Shown: positions 51,844 through 60,401 of the stretch, piece after piece | How the letters are laid out: each line of letters starts with the position of its first letter | Numbering within the stretch: position 1 is the first letter of the stretch | Source of the DNA: Comamonas koreensis | Lineage (GTDB): Bacteria > Pseudomonadota > Gammaproteobacteria > Burkholderiales > Burkholderiaceae_C | Assembly (NCBI RefSeq): GCF_014076495.1 | Contig: NZ_CP043575.1 | Coordinates: 3,782,001 to 3,846,000, forward strand | Length of the DNA: 64,000 nucleotides | Direction: 5' to 3' | Program-made: the position numbers and the translations under genes | Notes under the pieces: generated by a model | Database searches by the model: none | What the model saw: the letters and a program-made list of their open reading frames with translations, nothing else | Told to the model about the DNA's origin: nothing

Positions 51844-53676
51844 ATGGCCCGCATCGAAAACCACAAATACAGCATTGAGGAAGCCTTCAGGGAGTGCTTC
51901 TACATCGTCCCGGATTACCAGCGCGAGTACGTCTGGACGGACAAGGAAGTGCATCAGCTACTGGAGGACATCGGCGAACAGATCGATGCGGGCACAACAC
52001 GGGAATACTTCATCGGCACGGTGCTGGTGTCGCCGACCGATCAGAAGAACCACTACGAGGTCATCGACGGCCAGCAACGTCTGACCACGTTCTTCCTGTT
52101 ACTGTGCGCGTTGCGGAACTTCCTGCAACAGGAACCGGAAGCCCAGCACCTCAACCGGCTGATTTCCGACAGCTACACCGGTAGTACCGGGATCGTGACT
52201 CGTCTCAAGCTTGATCCCCGTTACGAAAGCGCGGCTGAGGTCATGGTTAAGGTGGTCGAGATCAATGGCGATCCCGTGGCCGTGCGCTCCGGCGTTCAGG
52301 CATCGGGGATCGCCAGCTTCGGATCGCTGGAAAACCTCATCAACGCCTACTCAACGTTGTACCGTTATCTGAAAGACAACTACGACGACGCCGCCAAGCT
52401 CAAGAAGTATTGGTTCTATCTCGCTACAAACGTCGTGTTCATCCAGATCTCCACTGACGTCAGCAGCGCGCTGAAGATTTTCGAGACCATCAACGAACGC
52501 GGCGTGGGCCTGAACCCGATGGACTTGCTGAAAAACCTGCTGTTCACGCAGGTCAAGCAAGCCCAGTTCACCCAACTCAAGGACGAGTGGAAGAAGATCA
52601 CCAAGCCGCTGGAGAAGCAAAAGGAAAAGCCGCTACGCTTCCTGCGCTACTTCCTGATGGCCAACTACGCCATCAAGAACGAACGCGGGGACGCGGTAGT
52701 CCGCGAGGACGAAATCTACGACTGGTTCATCGCGAAGGACAACGCGACACTGTGCGATTACGCAGGCAAGCCCTTCGAGTTCGTGCGCAAGGTGATTCGC
52801 AACGTCGAGCACTACCTGGCCTTCGCCAATGGCCTCGGTAACGATGGAAAGCCGAGTCTGGCGATGGACAGCCTGAAGCGGCTGGCAGGCGGCGCGTTCA
52901 GTTTGCACTTCGTCCTGCTGCTTGCAGCGGCGAATTTCCCCAAGCCGCTGTTCGACCATTTCGTGGCGCAGCTGGAAAGCTTCCTCTTCTACTACATCTT
53001 CACCAAGACGCCAACCAAGGATCTGGAACGCAGCTTCTCCCAATGGGCCGACGAGCTGCGCACGATTGCAGAGACGACCGATCCGGTGAAGCAGAAGGCT
53101 CAGCTCAACGCGTTCATCGCCGAGCGCTTCGAGAAGAACATGGCGGGCAAATCACAGGAGCTGGCCGACGCCCTCAAGCGTTTCACGCTGTACTCGATGC
53201 AGCAGTACCGCACGCGCTATCTGCTGGCGCGCCTAACGCAGCACGTCGAGATGGCGTTCAGCGGGCTGAAGGTGCCGGGCAGTCTGGAGCCTTTCACCAA
53301 TCTGGAAATCGAGCACATCCTGCCCAACAAGCCAGAGGACGATCTGCGCGGCAGGTGGGCGGCCGAAAACCCGGAGATGGCCTACGACGACTACAAGAAC
53401 CGGCTGGGCAACCTGACCTTGCTGGAGAAGCCCATCAACATCGTTGCTGGCAATGATTTCTACAAAGGTAAGCAGATCGAATACAGCAAGAGCGGCAACT
53501 ACTTGACTCGCAGTCTGGTGGCGCTAACCGACGTTGGGCAAAACACGTCCATTTCGCGAATTAACGCAAAGCTGGCGGCATTCCCCGCATGGAATGCCGC
53601 AACCATCGAAAAACGGCACGCAATGCTCATCGCCCTGGCGCAGAATGTCTGGAAAACCACCGCTATCGATGTCTGA
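51844..53676 (+). CDS. GmrSD-type DUF262-DUF1524 protein
   Basis: This 610-residue protein joins the two domains of GmrS/GmrD. The N-terminal DUF262 shows DYQREYVWTDKEVHQLLEDI near residues 19-38 and VIDGQQRLTTFFLLL near 73, a motif used in nucleotide hydrolysis. The C-terminal DUF1524 HNH-like nuclease shows LEIEHILPNK near 487 and NRLGNLTLLEKPIN near 520. GmrSD enzymes cut modified DNA (for example glucosylated 5-hydroxymethylcytosine). It follows the Res gene after 52 bp, the last gene of the forward operon. Confidence 0.9.
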   Translation: MARIENHKYSIEEAFRECFYIVPDYQREYVWTDKEVHQLLEDIGEQIDAGTTREYFIGTVLVSPTDQKNHYEVIDGQQRLTTFFLLLCALRNFLQQEPEAQHLNRLISDSYTGSTGIVTRLKLDPRYESAAEVMVKVVEINGDPVAVRSGVQASGIASFGSLENLINAYSTLYRYLKDNYDDAAKLKKYWFYLATNVVFIQISTDVSSALKIFETINERGVGLNPMDLLKNLLFTQVKQAQFTQLKDEWKKITKPLEKQKEKPLRFLRYFLMANYAIKNERGDAVVREDEIYDWFIAKDNATLCDYAGKPFEFVRKVIRNVEHYLAFANGLGNDGKPSLAMDSLKRLAGGAFSLHFVLLLAAANFPKPLFDHFVAQLESFLFYYIFTKTPTKDLERSFSQWADELRTIAETTDPVKQKAQLNAFIAERFEKNMAGKSQELADALKRFTLYSMQQYRTRYLLARLTQHVEMAFSGLKVPGSLEPFTNLEIEHILPNKPEDDLRGRWAAENPEMAYDDYKNRLGNLTLLEKPINIVAGNDFYKGKQIEYSKSGNYLTRSLVALTDVGQNTSISRINAKLAAFPAWNAATIEKRHAMLIALAQNVWKTTAIDV

Positions 53677-53865
53677 TCAAGGGCTGTGCGACGGAGCTTG
53701 TTCTGCCGCACTACTCTCTATCTCACGCATGAAATGGCATTAACAGTCTAACGCTTCCATCACTTGTCGAGTGTGATCGGAATCAGTATATTCAGGAAAA
53801 AAAGATCTCAGAAAGAACTACCTACCAAAAGGCAGGCGATCTAAAGAGACCCAAGTGAATTGGTC
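53677..53865. other. Spacer between convergent genes
   Basis: About 190 bp between the end of the defence operon and the end of the minus-strand phage module. No gene or clear terminator was seen. Confidence 0.4.
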
Positions 53866-54525
53866 TTATGCTGGCTTTATTTCAACCAAGGAACTGAGCA
53901 CAGCACGCCATGCGTGACCGTCTACGCTGCGGACCATCCAGCCCCCAGAATCCAAGAACGTAGCTTTCGCCCCATAGCCAGATGCCCACGGCGGACTCAA
54001 CTCTCGTCCAACCAACAACATTGAAACCGGCTGATCGTTCAACGCACAGAGCGAAGCAGGCTTTACCTCCACACCAACTAACCACACCCAACACGGCGGT
54101 ATCTGCCGCAGTTCATGCTGACGCTCCAAACGGGCAATCGCGCCACCACCAGATCCAATGGTATTTGCGACCTTGTGAATGAGTTCCTGACCTGGTCCGA
54201 ATTGCACATCAATTTCGAATGTTGGCAAAATCTCTCGCAACGCAGAAGCCACATTTGCAGGATCACCTGTTGGAACAGGCGACTTCTGCATACGCGTCAG
54301 CGACACAGGACGCTGCCCCAAAACAGAGGCGCAGCAACGCACGCACCATCCGGCACCTTCCGGGTCATCTTCAACGGCCCACGGATACGCGGCTGATCCC
54401 ATATCTAGTCGCGCCCAGCTTCTGCGTCCCGATCGGGATCGTGTCTGGTAATCCCACATGCTGTCGAAGCACAGGCCACGCATGTAGTGGTGCTGCACGC
54501 CTCCAGTGTGCGCACGATCATCCAT
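53866..54525 (-). CDS. Hypothetical protein of the phage/ICE module
   Basis: This 219-residue protein is not recognised. It starts MDDRAHTGGVQHHYMRGLCF with a GGGAGGT ribosome-binding site and overlaps the end of the Gp3-like gene by 8 bp, so it is translationally coupled. The Cys pair in WCVRCCASVLGQ could bind metal. The rest looks globular with no membrane segment. Its place after the recombination genes suggests an accessory DNA-metabolism role, which is inference only. Confidence 0.55.
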   Translation of the reverse strand: MDDRAHTGGVQHHYMRGLCFDSMWDYQTRSRSGRRSWARLDMGSAAYPWAVEDDPEGAGWCVRCCASVLGQRPVSLTRMQKSPVPTGDPANVASALREILPTFEIDVQFGPGQELIHKVANTIGSGGGAIARLERQHELRQIPPCWVWLVGVEVKPASLCALNDQPVSMLLVGRELSPPWASGYGAKATFLDSGGWMVRSVDGHAWRAVLSSLVEIKPA

Positions 54526-55609
54526 GGCTGACCTCCCGCTGGCGCATTCTTGGCTGAACGTCTGCCGTGACGTGTTCGTTGCTCGATGGATAAAACTCCT
54601 GGACGATCTCAGCAGCTTCCGCACTCAACTCCTCGAACAGTCCCAAGGCATAGCCCGTTCTTGCCGCTTGCTCTAATGCACCCTGATCGTGACCAGTCTT
54701 GCAGTCATGCGCTGCTGCATCTATGGCTTGGCCGATGGCTACGTCCAATGCCATGCCATCCCGAACACCAAGATCCACGTAGTAGATTGGTGTCCTGCGT
54801 GACATGGTGGTGGATTTGGCGCGCAGGCGAATTTCCAGAGGAAGATACGCAAGCAAACCGCCACTCACCGCCTGAAGATACTGCATGCGTGTCAGCAAGG
54901 TACGCATAGAGTTTATGCCTGTCGTTCTCAGCACAAAGGTGCTCAGTGCATCCGCCTGACATTCCGGATGATCAATGCGGACATGGAAGCGTCCGAAGGG
55001 TTTGCAGCCCCCATCGATGGCCAATGCGCATAGATCCGGACCTTCACACGGCATGGATTCAATGCCTTTGGCTGTCATGCGCTTGCATGTCTGCCCATCG
55101 CCCACGCAGATGGGCCGTGCCGTGGCACGATCAAACAACGTGTAGTTGGCACGCAGGTTCAATGCGGGATCATTGAACAAGACCCTCACCGGAATGCTGC
55201 GCAATTTGGTTCGCGCCGATGTCGTGTTCGACGGAGCATGTTCATGCACGCTTGCGAGCGCGTCCTCCGAATTACTCGATTCGACAGTCTGGGTTTTCTT
55301 GGCATCGGTTGCTCGCTTCGCCAGCTTGGAGCGAAGCGTGGCGGGCGCTTGTGCCGGTGCAGAAAACTCTTCAGGCAAATGCGGAAGCTCTTTGACTTCA
55401 ACCCCATTGACCATCAACTGCCGATCTTCCAATTCCCTGCGCAGAATGCCATCCATGGGATGGAGCATCCAGCCATTGCGGCTTTGCACCTGGGTCGTGA
55501 TGGTGAACTCGTCATCCTTTTCAGGAAGACGCTTGCCATTGCGCTCCACGACCCGGCCAATCGAAATTCGGCCCACCACGGGCGGGGTCATCATCAGACC
55601 TTTGATCAT
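54518..55609 (-). CDS. Gp3-like recombination directionality factor-type protein
   Basis: This 363-residue protein resembles the family annotated as phage Gp3-like recombination directionality factor or hydrolase/metal-binding protein on ICEs and plasmids of proteobacteria. MIKGLMMTPPVVGRISIGRV is its typical start. The ISDER-like Cys cluster CVGDGQTCKRMTAKG and PCEGPDLCALAIDGGC suggests a zinc site. GGAGAAACACATG fixes the start at 55609. It sits in the YqaJ/DUF932 module, as on many such elements. A role in excision is possible but unproven. Confidence 0.65.
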   Translation of the reverse strand: MIKGLMMTPPVVGRISIGRVVERNGKRLPEKDDEFTITTQVQSRNGWMLHPMDGILRRELEDRQLMVNGVEVKELPHLPEEFSAPAQAPATLRSKLAKRATDAKKTQTVESSNSEDALASVHEHAPSNTTSARTKLRSIPVRVLFNDPALNLRANYTLFDRATARPICVGDGQTCKRMTAKGIESMPCEGPDLCALAIDGGCKPFGRFHVRIDHPECQADALSTFVLRTTGINSMRTLLTRMQYLQAVSGGLLAYLPLEIRLRAKSTTMSRRTPIYYVDLGVRDGMALDVAIGQAIDAAAHDCKTGHDQGALEQAARTGYALGLFEELSAEAAEIVQEFYPSSNEHVTADVQPRMRQREVSHG

Positions 55610-55635
55610 GTGTTTCTCCATTCATAAAAGCAAAA

Positions 55636-55665
55636 GACCCGTCTGCCTTGTCTGGCGGACGGGTC
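55636..55665 (-). terminator. Intrinsic terminator after the YqaJ gene
   Basis: GACCCGTCTGCC / GGCGGACGGGTC form a 12-bp stem with one mismatch. On the minus strand it is followed by TTTTGCTTTT. It separates the YqaJ and Gp3-like genes. Confidence 0.8.
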
Positions 55666-55706
55666 CTATGCGTTGGGTTGGTAAATTGCTTGGTTGTGTG
55701 TAGTGT

Positions 55707-56735
55707 TCAGTTCTCTGCGTGAAGCAGAAACCGCCGGGAACCTGATTTGGTGCCCATGTATGCCTTGGCAATCTCCGGTTGCTCTTGCTGCAACAGCGCT
55801 GCATTGAAGACCTTGCTGTCCTTGCTTCGCTTCCAGCTGACTGTCCCTCCTGCAAATCTGGCAAAGCTGGCTGCACCCATGCGTTGCTGGATCTGGTGCT
55901 TGAGCAAGGCTTCTTGAGATTCCCAATCGCTCATGAGTTGGCGAACCTGTAGGAGTTGGGCAAAGGCGCCAGACGCCGCCTCGTCCTCCGACAAATCGAT
56001 GTCCTCCCCTGTGTCTTGCGGATACAGGCATCGAAGTGCAGCTGAAGCACTTTCCGACGCATCGACGGGAGGCTCTTTCTCCGCCTTGACCAGCTCCCAG
56101 AATTGCTCCTCCAAAGCAATCAATTGGGCGATCATGGTCTCGTCGCGTTCGATCCGATGCACTTGCAGTTCCTGTCCGCAGATGAGCACGGCAACGTCAG
56201 CGGCCTGCTTGCCGGTGACCGCCAGTTGATGCATGACCTGCAGTTGGATGTACTCAGGCACGCCGTCCTTCCAGAACTTGGCGCCGTTGATGCCTGCGGT
56301 CTTGCATTCCAGGATCTGGACATCTGGAGCCCCGACCACTTCCCGGTCGATGTTGGCCAGCATCCATGGGATCTGGGGATGGCCCAGCACCGCATTCACG
56401 CGACGCACACGGTTGCCGGTGCGTTTGGTGTAGTGCGCTGCCACAATGGGTTCCAGCAAAGTGCCCCAATACATGGGACTGGTTTCGTCATTGGGATCCA
56501 CCGCAGGCAGGAGATCTCCCTTGCCGGTTTTGTGCATCCATAGCTCCAGTTGGGACTGGTAGGGATTCAGTCCCACAGCGGCCGCTGCATCCGAGCTGCC
56601 GATTCCCTTGCGACGAACATCCAGCCAGGTCTCACGCGGCATGTTCTTGGTGGACACCAATCGCAGAGCGGGACGGGTGTTGGTTGACCTCTCTGCAGTG
56701 ACTTGCACTGCCGGTGTTAAAACGGTAACGGGCAT
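55707..56735 (-). CDS. YqaJ-type viral recombinase/exonuclease
   Basis: This 342-residue nuclease is of the lambda-exonuclease/YqaJ family. Motifs are KGIGSSDAAAAVGLNPYQS, YWGTLLEPIVAAHY and the catalytic LECKTAGINGAKFW, with the EcK as the D/ExK part. A second hydrophobic and acidic part follows (QLQVMHQLAVTGKQ). It resects DNA ends for single-strand annealing. A TCAGGAGG ribosome-binding site fixes ATG 56735. Its partners on phages and ICEs are single-strand annealing proteins, but none is seen here. Confidence 0.88.
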   Translation of the reverse strand: MPVTVLTPAVQVTAERSTNTRPALRLVSTKNMPRETWLDVRRKGIGSSDAAAAVGLNPYQSQLELWMHKTGKGDLLPAVDPNDETSPMYWGTLLEPIVAAHYTKRTGNRVRRVNAVLGHPQIPWMLANIDREVVGAPDVQILECKTAGINGAKFWKDGVPEYIQLQVMHQLAVTGKQAADVAVLICGQELQVHRIERDETMIAQLIALEEQFWELVKAEKEPPVDASESASAALRCLYPQDTGEDIDLSEDEAASGAFAQLLQVRQLMSDWESQEALLKHQIQQRMGAASFARFAGGTVSWKRSKDSKVFNAALLQQEQPEIAKAYMGTKSGSRRFLLHAEN

Positions 56736-56769
56736 AGTGCCTCCTGAAGATTCCAGCCCCACAAAGCAC

Positions 56770-56798
56770 AAAGCCCTCACCGCACTGGCGAGGGCTTT
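56770..56798 (-). terminator. Intrinsic terminator after the DUF932 gene
   Basis: The stem AAAGCCCTC / GAGGGCTTT (9 bp, 11-base loop) is followed on the minus strand by a T-rich sequence. It lies between the DUF932 and YqaJ genes. Confidence 0.75.
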
Positions 56799-56878
56799 GC
56801 CTTATAGAGAGATGGTTGGGTTGGTTGAGAATGAACGAGTGGTGATGGATTGCATTCGAACGGTCAGACGACCAATGG

Positions 56879-57874
56879 CTACGCGACCAGTTGCAATGCG
56901 TGCTCCAAGGCACGCTGCTTGAATGCAGCCCCTTGGCCGAACCAAGCGCTGTCCAAGCGGTTGTCCTGGCTGCGTGCTTGTTTCTCGTGGTCTACGAACT
57001 CGGTCACTGCACTGAGCAAGCCCCATGCGGTGTCCTTGGCGGCCTGCAATTCAGCACCACGACCATGGCCTTCGAACAAGGTTTGCACCTTCTTGAGGGC
57101 CCGTTCGTTGGCAAGGCCCTGTACACCTGAGCCTCCGCCCTCCCCCACTTGATCTGTCTGGCAGATCACCTTGAGGAAGTAGTTCATGGCTTCATGCGTC
57201 TTGACCTTGCGCTCTGCCAGGGTCTTCATGCGGTACATGAAGCTGTCCCATTGGCCGACAGCAATACCGAGTTGGCGTTTGACGGCCTGTGCATCGAAGC
57301 TGGTGGAGTGCGGAACCTTGATGACGCCCAATCCCAAACCGGCTCCCTGCAAAGCAATAGCCAACGTGTTGTTGCACACCACACGAACTGACGTTGGAAT
57401 TGCCATAGTGGCGAGGGTTCCGTCGCATGACGTTGCCAGCAGCAGATAGCTGTGAACGACATCGTTGCCTTTTAGACATGCAGATTTTCCGGTGCGGGCT
57501 AATGCCCAGAAACGTCGGCCTGCTTTGAGCACACCAGCGGTTTCGAGCTCGAAGCCTGCAACTTCGGACAGATCGCGGTAGAACTCCAGCACCTCCTGGG
57601 GTTGCACAACCTTGTAGCGCTGACTCACCACCGACAATGCAGCGTTGGTGTCACTGCGATAAAGCACCTTCTGTTCTGGAAACTCCAAAGCTTCGCCATA
57701 CAGGGCATCAGCATCACCAGTTGCCATGTAACGCACGGGCGTTTCCTGAATCTTCCACTGCATGCCAGCGGCCTCTGCCCAGACATTGATGGATTGCTTT
57801 TTAGGCAATGCGTGGCCCAGTTGGTGCCAAGGGGTTTGGCCGGTGTAGGCCATGGTGTCGATCAGATGGGACAT
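56879..57874 (-). CDS. DUF932 phage/plasmid-like protein
   Basis: This 331-residue protein is of the DUF932 family (phage/plasmid-like protein TIGR03299). It begins MSHLIDTMAYTGQTPWHQLG and has SVVSQRYKVVQPQEVLEFYR, the typical sequence around residues 84-103, and RVVCNNTLAIAL. The function is not known; family members accompany recombination genes on ICEs, plasmids and phages. It has its own promoter region and a terminator, and is the gene before YqaJ in the module. Confidence 0.85.
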   Translation of the reverse strand: MSHLIDTMAYTGQTPWHQLGHALPKKQSINVWAEAAGMQWKIQETPVRYMATGDADALYGEALEFPEQKVLYRSDTNAALSVVSQRYKVVQPQEVLEFYRDLSEVAGFELETAGVLKAGRRFWALARTGKSACLKGNDVVHSYLLLATSCDGTLATMAIPTSVRVVCNNTLAIALQGAGLGLGVIKVPHSTSFDAQAVKRQLGIAVGQWDSFMYRMKTLAERKVKTHEAMNYFLKVICQTDQVGEGGGSGVQGLANERALKKVQTLFEGHGRGAELQAAKDTAWGLLSAVTEFVDHEKQARSQDNRLDSAWFGQGAAFKQRALEHALQLVA

Positions 57875-57892
57875 GAGAAAACTCCTTGAAGA

Positions 57893-58216
57893 TCAAATAT
57901 GAAAGACGTGACCGCAGTCTTGGCACACATAGTTGTCGAGGTAGGTGTGGTCGATTTGCTCACCGATACGGCCTCCAACTTCGTGACCCACGGTGCCGCC
58001 TACTACGCCACCGATGAGTGCGCCCAGCAAAGTGCCTAGCGCGCTGCCCACCGGGCCTGCGACCATGCCCACGGAGGCACCGGTTGATGCGCCTTGCACC
58101 GCACCGGCTACACCGGTCGCCGTGCCTGCAGCGCCGCCTACGCGCTGACCGATCTGTTTGGCTACGCCTTTGCTGCGCACATTGACGGACTGGCAGCGGG
58201 AACATTGGATTGACAT
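57893..58216 (-). CDS. Double zinc-ribbon protein with a glycine-zipper centre
   Basis: This 107-residue protein starts MSIQCSRCQSVNVRSKGVAK with a first CxxC pair and ends DNYVCQDCGHVFHI with a second. Between them are some 60 residues of Gly/Ala/Val-rich sequence with repeated GxxxG spacing (VGMVAGPVGSALGTLLGALI), as in glycine-zipper membrane proteins. It may insert into or span the membrane with both ends joined by one zinc. A CAGGAGT ribosome-binding site precedes the start. Not a family I can name. Confidence 0.65.
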   Translation of the reverse strand: MSIQCSRCQSVNVRSKGVAKQIGQRVGGAAGTATGVAGAVQGASTGASVGMVAGPVGSALGTLLGALIGGVVGGTVGHEVGGRIGEQIDHTYLDNYVCQDCGHVFHI

Positions 58217-58231
58217 GAATACTCCTGACGT

Positions 58232-58263
58232 AAAAAAACGCCCTGGGCATTGAGCCGAGGGCG
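58232..58263 (-). terminator. Terminator of a missing minus-strand gene
   Basis: CGCCCTGGGC / GCCGAGGGCG pair with one mismatch around a 5-base loop, and a run of seven A on the left is a U-tract on the minus strand. It would end a transcript coming from the right, but no minus-strand gene is intact there. The element is probably truncated at this point. Confidence 0.65.
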
Positions 58264-58592
58264 CTGAGATGAATGAAAGAGGTTGATACTGCGTCAGTTC
58301 AAAGCGAACTTGTCTCGCATCACGTCAAGAATATATTGCCGAAAAATTTTTATTTGAAGGTCAGACTAAGGCTGGTCTCCGACGTTCGCTCACTGTCCCA
58401 GCTTACTTTCCCGCACACCTGCAAACGGTTCGAGAGTGTCAGTTCGCAGAACTGGCTGTCACCGGTCATGTCTACTCGGTCTGAGTGAATGTGATGTAGT
58501 GCAGGTTGGATGTGGGAACCGGAATACGCGCCGATCACCGAGCGGAAGCACGTGCTTGGGGTATCCTCAGCCACACTAGGGAGGAGAACAAC

Positions 58593-60401
58593 GTGGCGGT
58601 ATTGATTCCTGCAATGGGAGCCTGCGCTGGTCGGATGACGGCAGGTGAGCGTCGTTTGGCCGAGCGGCTGGAGCAAAAACTCGATGACGACTACATGCTC
58701 TGGTACGACGTCCCCATCGGTCCCAAGCAAACGCACCCAGATTTTGTCGTGATCCACCCACGCCGTGGCATCCTGATTCTTGAAACCAAGGACTGGCGGT
58801 TGGATACGGTTCAGGAGGCGACCAAACAAGCGTGGACACTCAGGGTTGAAGGCAGACCCAAAGTCGTTATTAATCCAGCCGCACAGGCCCGGCACTGCGC
58901 CATCCAGGTCGTCAACGCGCTTGAGCGAGATTCGCAACTGATACAGAGCGAAGGGCCGCATCAAGGAAAGCTGTCATTTCCATGGGGGAGCGGTGTTGTT
59001 TTCACCAACATCACGCGCAAGCAATTCGAAGACTCCGAACTGAATCGCGCTATTGATGAACATCTCGTCATCTGCAAGGACGAGATGTTGGAATCCGTCG
59101 ATGCAGAAGCCTTTCAACAGCGGTTGTGGAACATGTTGCCTCACGCATTTGGCAAGGCCATCTCCGTGCCACAACTGGAGCGGGTGCGGTGGATCATGTT
59201 CCCGCAGGTACGCGTTCCGGTGCAAGGCAGTCTGCTACCCGATGACGCGGACGATCTGCCGGACATCATGAGGGTCATGGATCTGCAGCAAGAGCAACTC
59301 GCACGTAGCTTGGGAGATGGACATCGTGTTATCCACGGGGTTGCAGGCTCAGGCAAGACCATGATTTTAGGCTATCGCGCCGAGCATCTTGCCAAGTCAT
59401 CTTCGGCCAAGCCCATCCTAGTGCTTTGCTACAACGAACCGTTGGCTGTAAAGATGAATGCTTGGTTCACCGCCAAGGGGCTTGCCGACCGCGTCCACGC
59501 TCGCAACTTCCACAAGTGGTGCCGCCAGCAATTGGTGGCCTATGGCCAAACATTGCCCGCTCAGGGCGCTGGCATGTTCGATCAGATGGTGGAGTTCGTG
59601 ATCCGCAGCGTAGATCGACAACAAATTCCATCCGGGCAGTATCAAGCGGTCTTGGTGGATGAGGGACACGATTTTCAACCCGAATGGCTCAAGCTCGTCA
59701 CCCAGATGGTTGACCCCGAGACCAACAGTTTACTGATCTTGTACGACAGCGCACAGAACATCTACGGCAAAAGCAAGGCCCGTGGGTTCAGTTTCAGGAG
59801 CGTGGGTATCCAAGCCTCAGGTCGCACCACCATTCTCAAGATCAACTACCGCAATACCAAGCAGATCCTGCAGATCGCCAACCGTGTTGCAGCAGAGTTC
59901 TTGCAGCCCGATGCGCAAGACGATGATGGCGTCCCACTGGTGCAGCCAATCAGTTGCGGTCGCGATGGACAGGAGCCATTGATCGTGCGCCTGCCCACGT
60001 ACAAAGACGAGCCAGCCAAGATTGCAGAGCTTCTTGCCGCTGCGCATCAGGAAGGCCACGCATGGGGCGATATGGCCATACTCTGCCGAGATCACGAATC
60101 CATGAATCAATGCGCAGTAGCGCTTGCCCACCGCAAACTGCCTCATCGTGTGCGGCATCGGTCAGGGGACTTCGATCCGTTGGCAGACACCATCAAAGTC
60201 ATGACTATGCACGCGAGCAAGGGACTGGAGTTTCCGGTGGTAGCGATTGCCGGAGTCGGTCAAATGCCTCGCGAAGGCGAAGAGCCAGCGGACGAGGCCA
60301 AGCTGTTCTATGTGGCGGCCACACGGGCGACCCAGAAGCTGGTGCTTACGGTCGCAGGTACAGGGGCCTTTGCGAGCGCTCTAGACGCAGCACCTGAATA
60401 G
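58593..60401 (+). CDS. NERD nuclease-UvrD-like helicase
   Basis: This 602-residue protein has an N-terminal nuclease-related NERD domain (about 15-130; MTAGERRLAERLEQKLDDDY, PDFVVIHPRRGILILETKDW with the D...ExK pattern) and a UvrD/Rep-like helicase. Helicase motif I is GVAGSGKTMILGYRA near 250, motif II LVDEGHDFQPEW near 355, and motifs V/VI are MTMHASKGLEFPVVAIAG and FYVAATRATQKLVLT. The GTG at 58593 with GGAGGAG upstream is the best start. Such proteins occur in defence islands; here it follows the phage module. Confidence 0.88.
   Translation: MAVLIPAMGACAGRMTAGERRLAERLEQKLDDDYMLWYDVPIGPKQTHPDFVVIHPRRGILILETKDWRLDTVQEATKQAWTLRVEGRPKVVINPAAQARHCAIQVVNALERDSQLIQSEGPHQGKLSFPWGSGVVFTNITRKQFEDSELNRAIDEHLVICKDEMLESVDAEAFQQRLWNMLPHAFGKAISVPQLERVRWIMFPQVRVPVQGSLLPDDADDLPDIMRVMDLQQEQLARSLGDGHRVIHGVAGSGKTMILGYRAEHLAKSSSAKPILVLCYNEPLAVKMNAWFTAKGLADRVHARNFHKWCRQQLVAYGQTLPAQGAGMFDQMVEFVIRSVDRQQIPSGQYQAVLVDEGHDFQPEWLKLVTQMVDPETNSLLILYDSAQNIYGKSKARGFSFRSVGIQASGRTTILKINYRNTKQILQIANRVAAEFLQPDAQDDDGVPLVQPISCGRDGQEPLIVRLPTYKDEPAKIAELLAAAHQEGHAWGDMAILCRDHESMNQCAVALAHRKLPHRVRHRSGDFDPLADTIKVMTMHASKGLEFPVVAIAGVGQMPREGEEPADEAKLFYVAATRATQKLVLTVAGTGAFASALDAAPE

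Noticed and set aside
42054..53676. DISARM or BREX assignment for the defence operon
   Set aside because: SNF2 and methyltransferase genes also occur in DISARM, but drmA, drmB (DUF1998) and the PLD nuclease are absent, and no BREX PglX/PglZ/BrxC proteins are seen.
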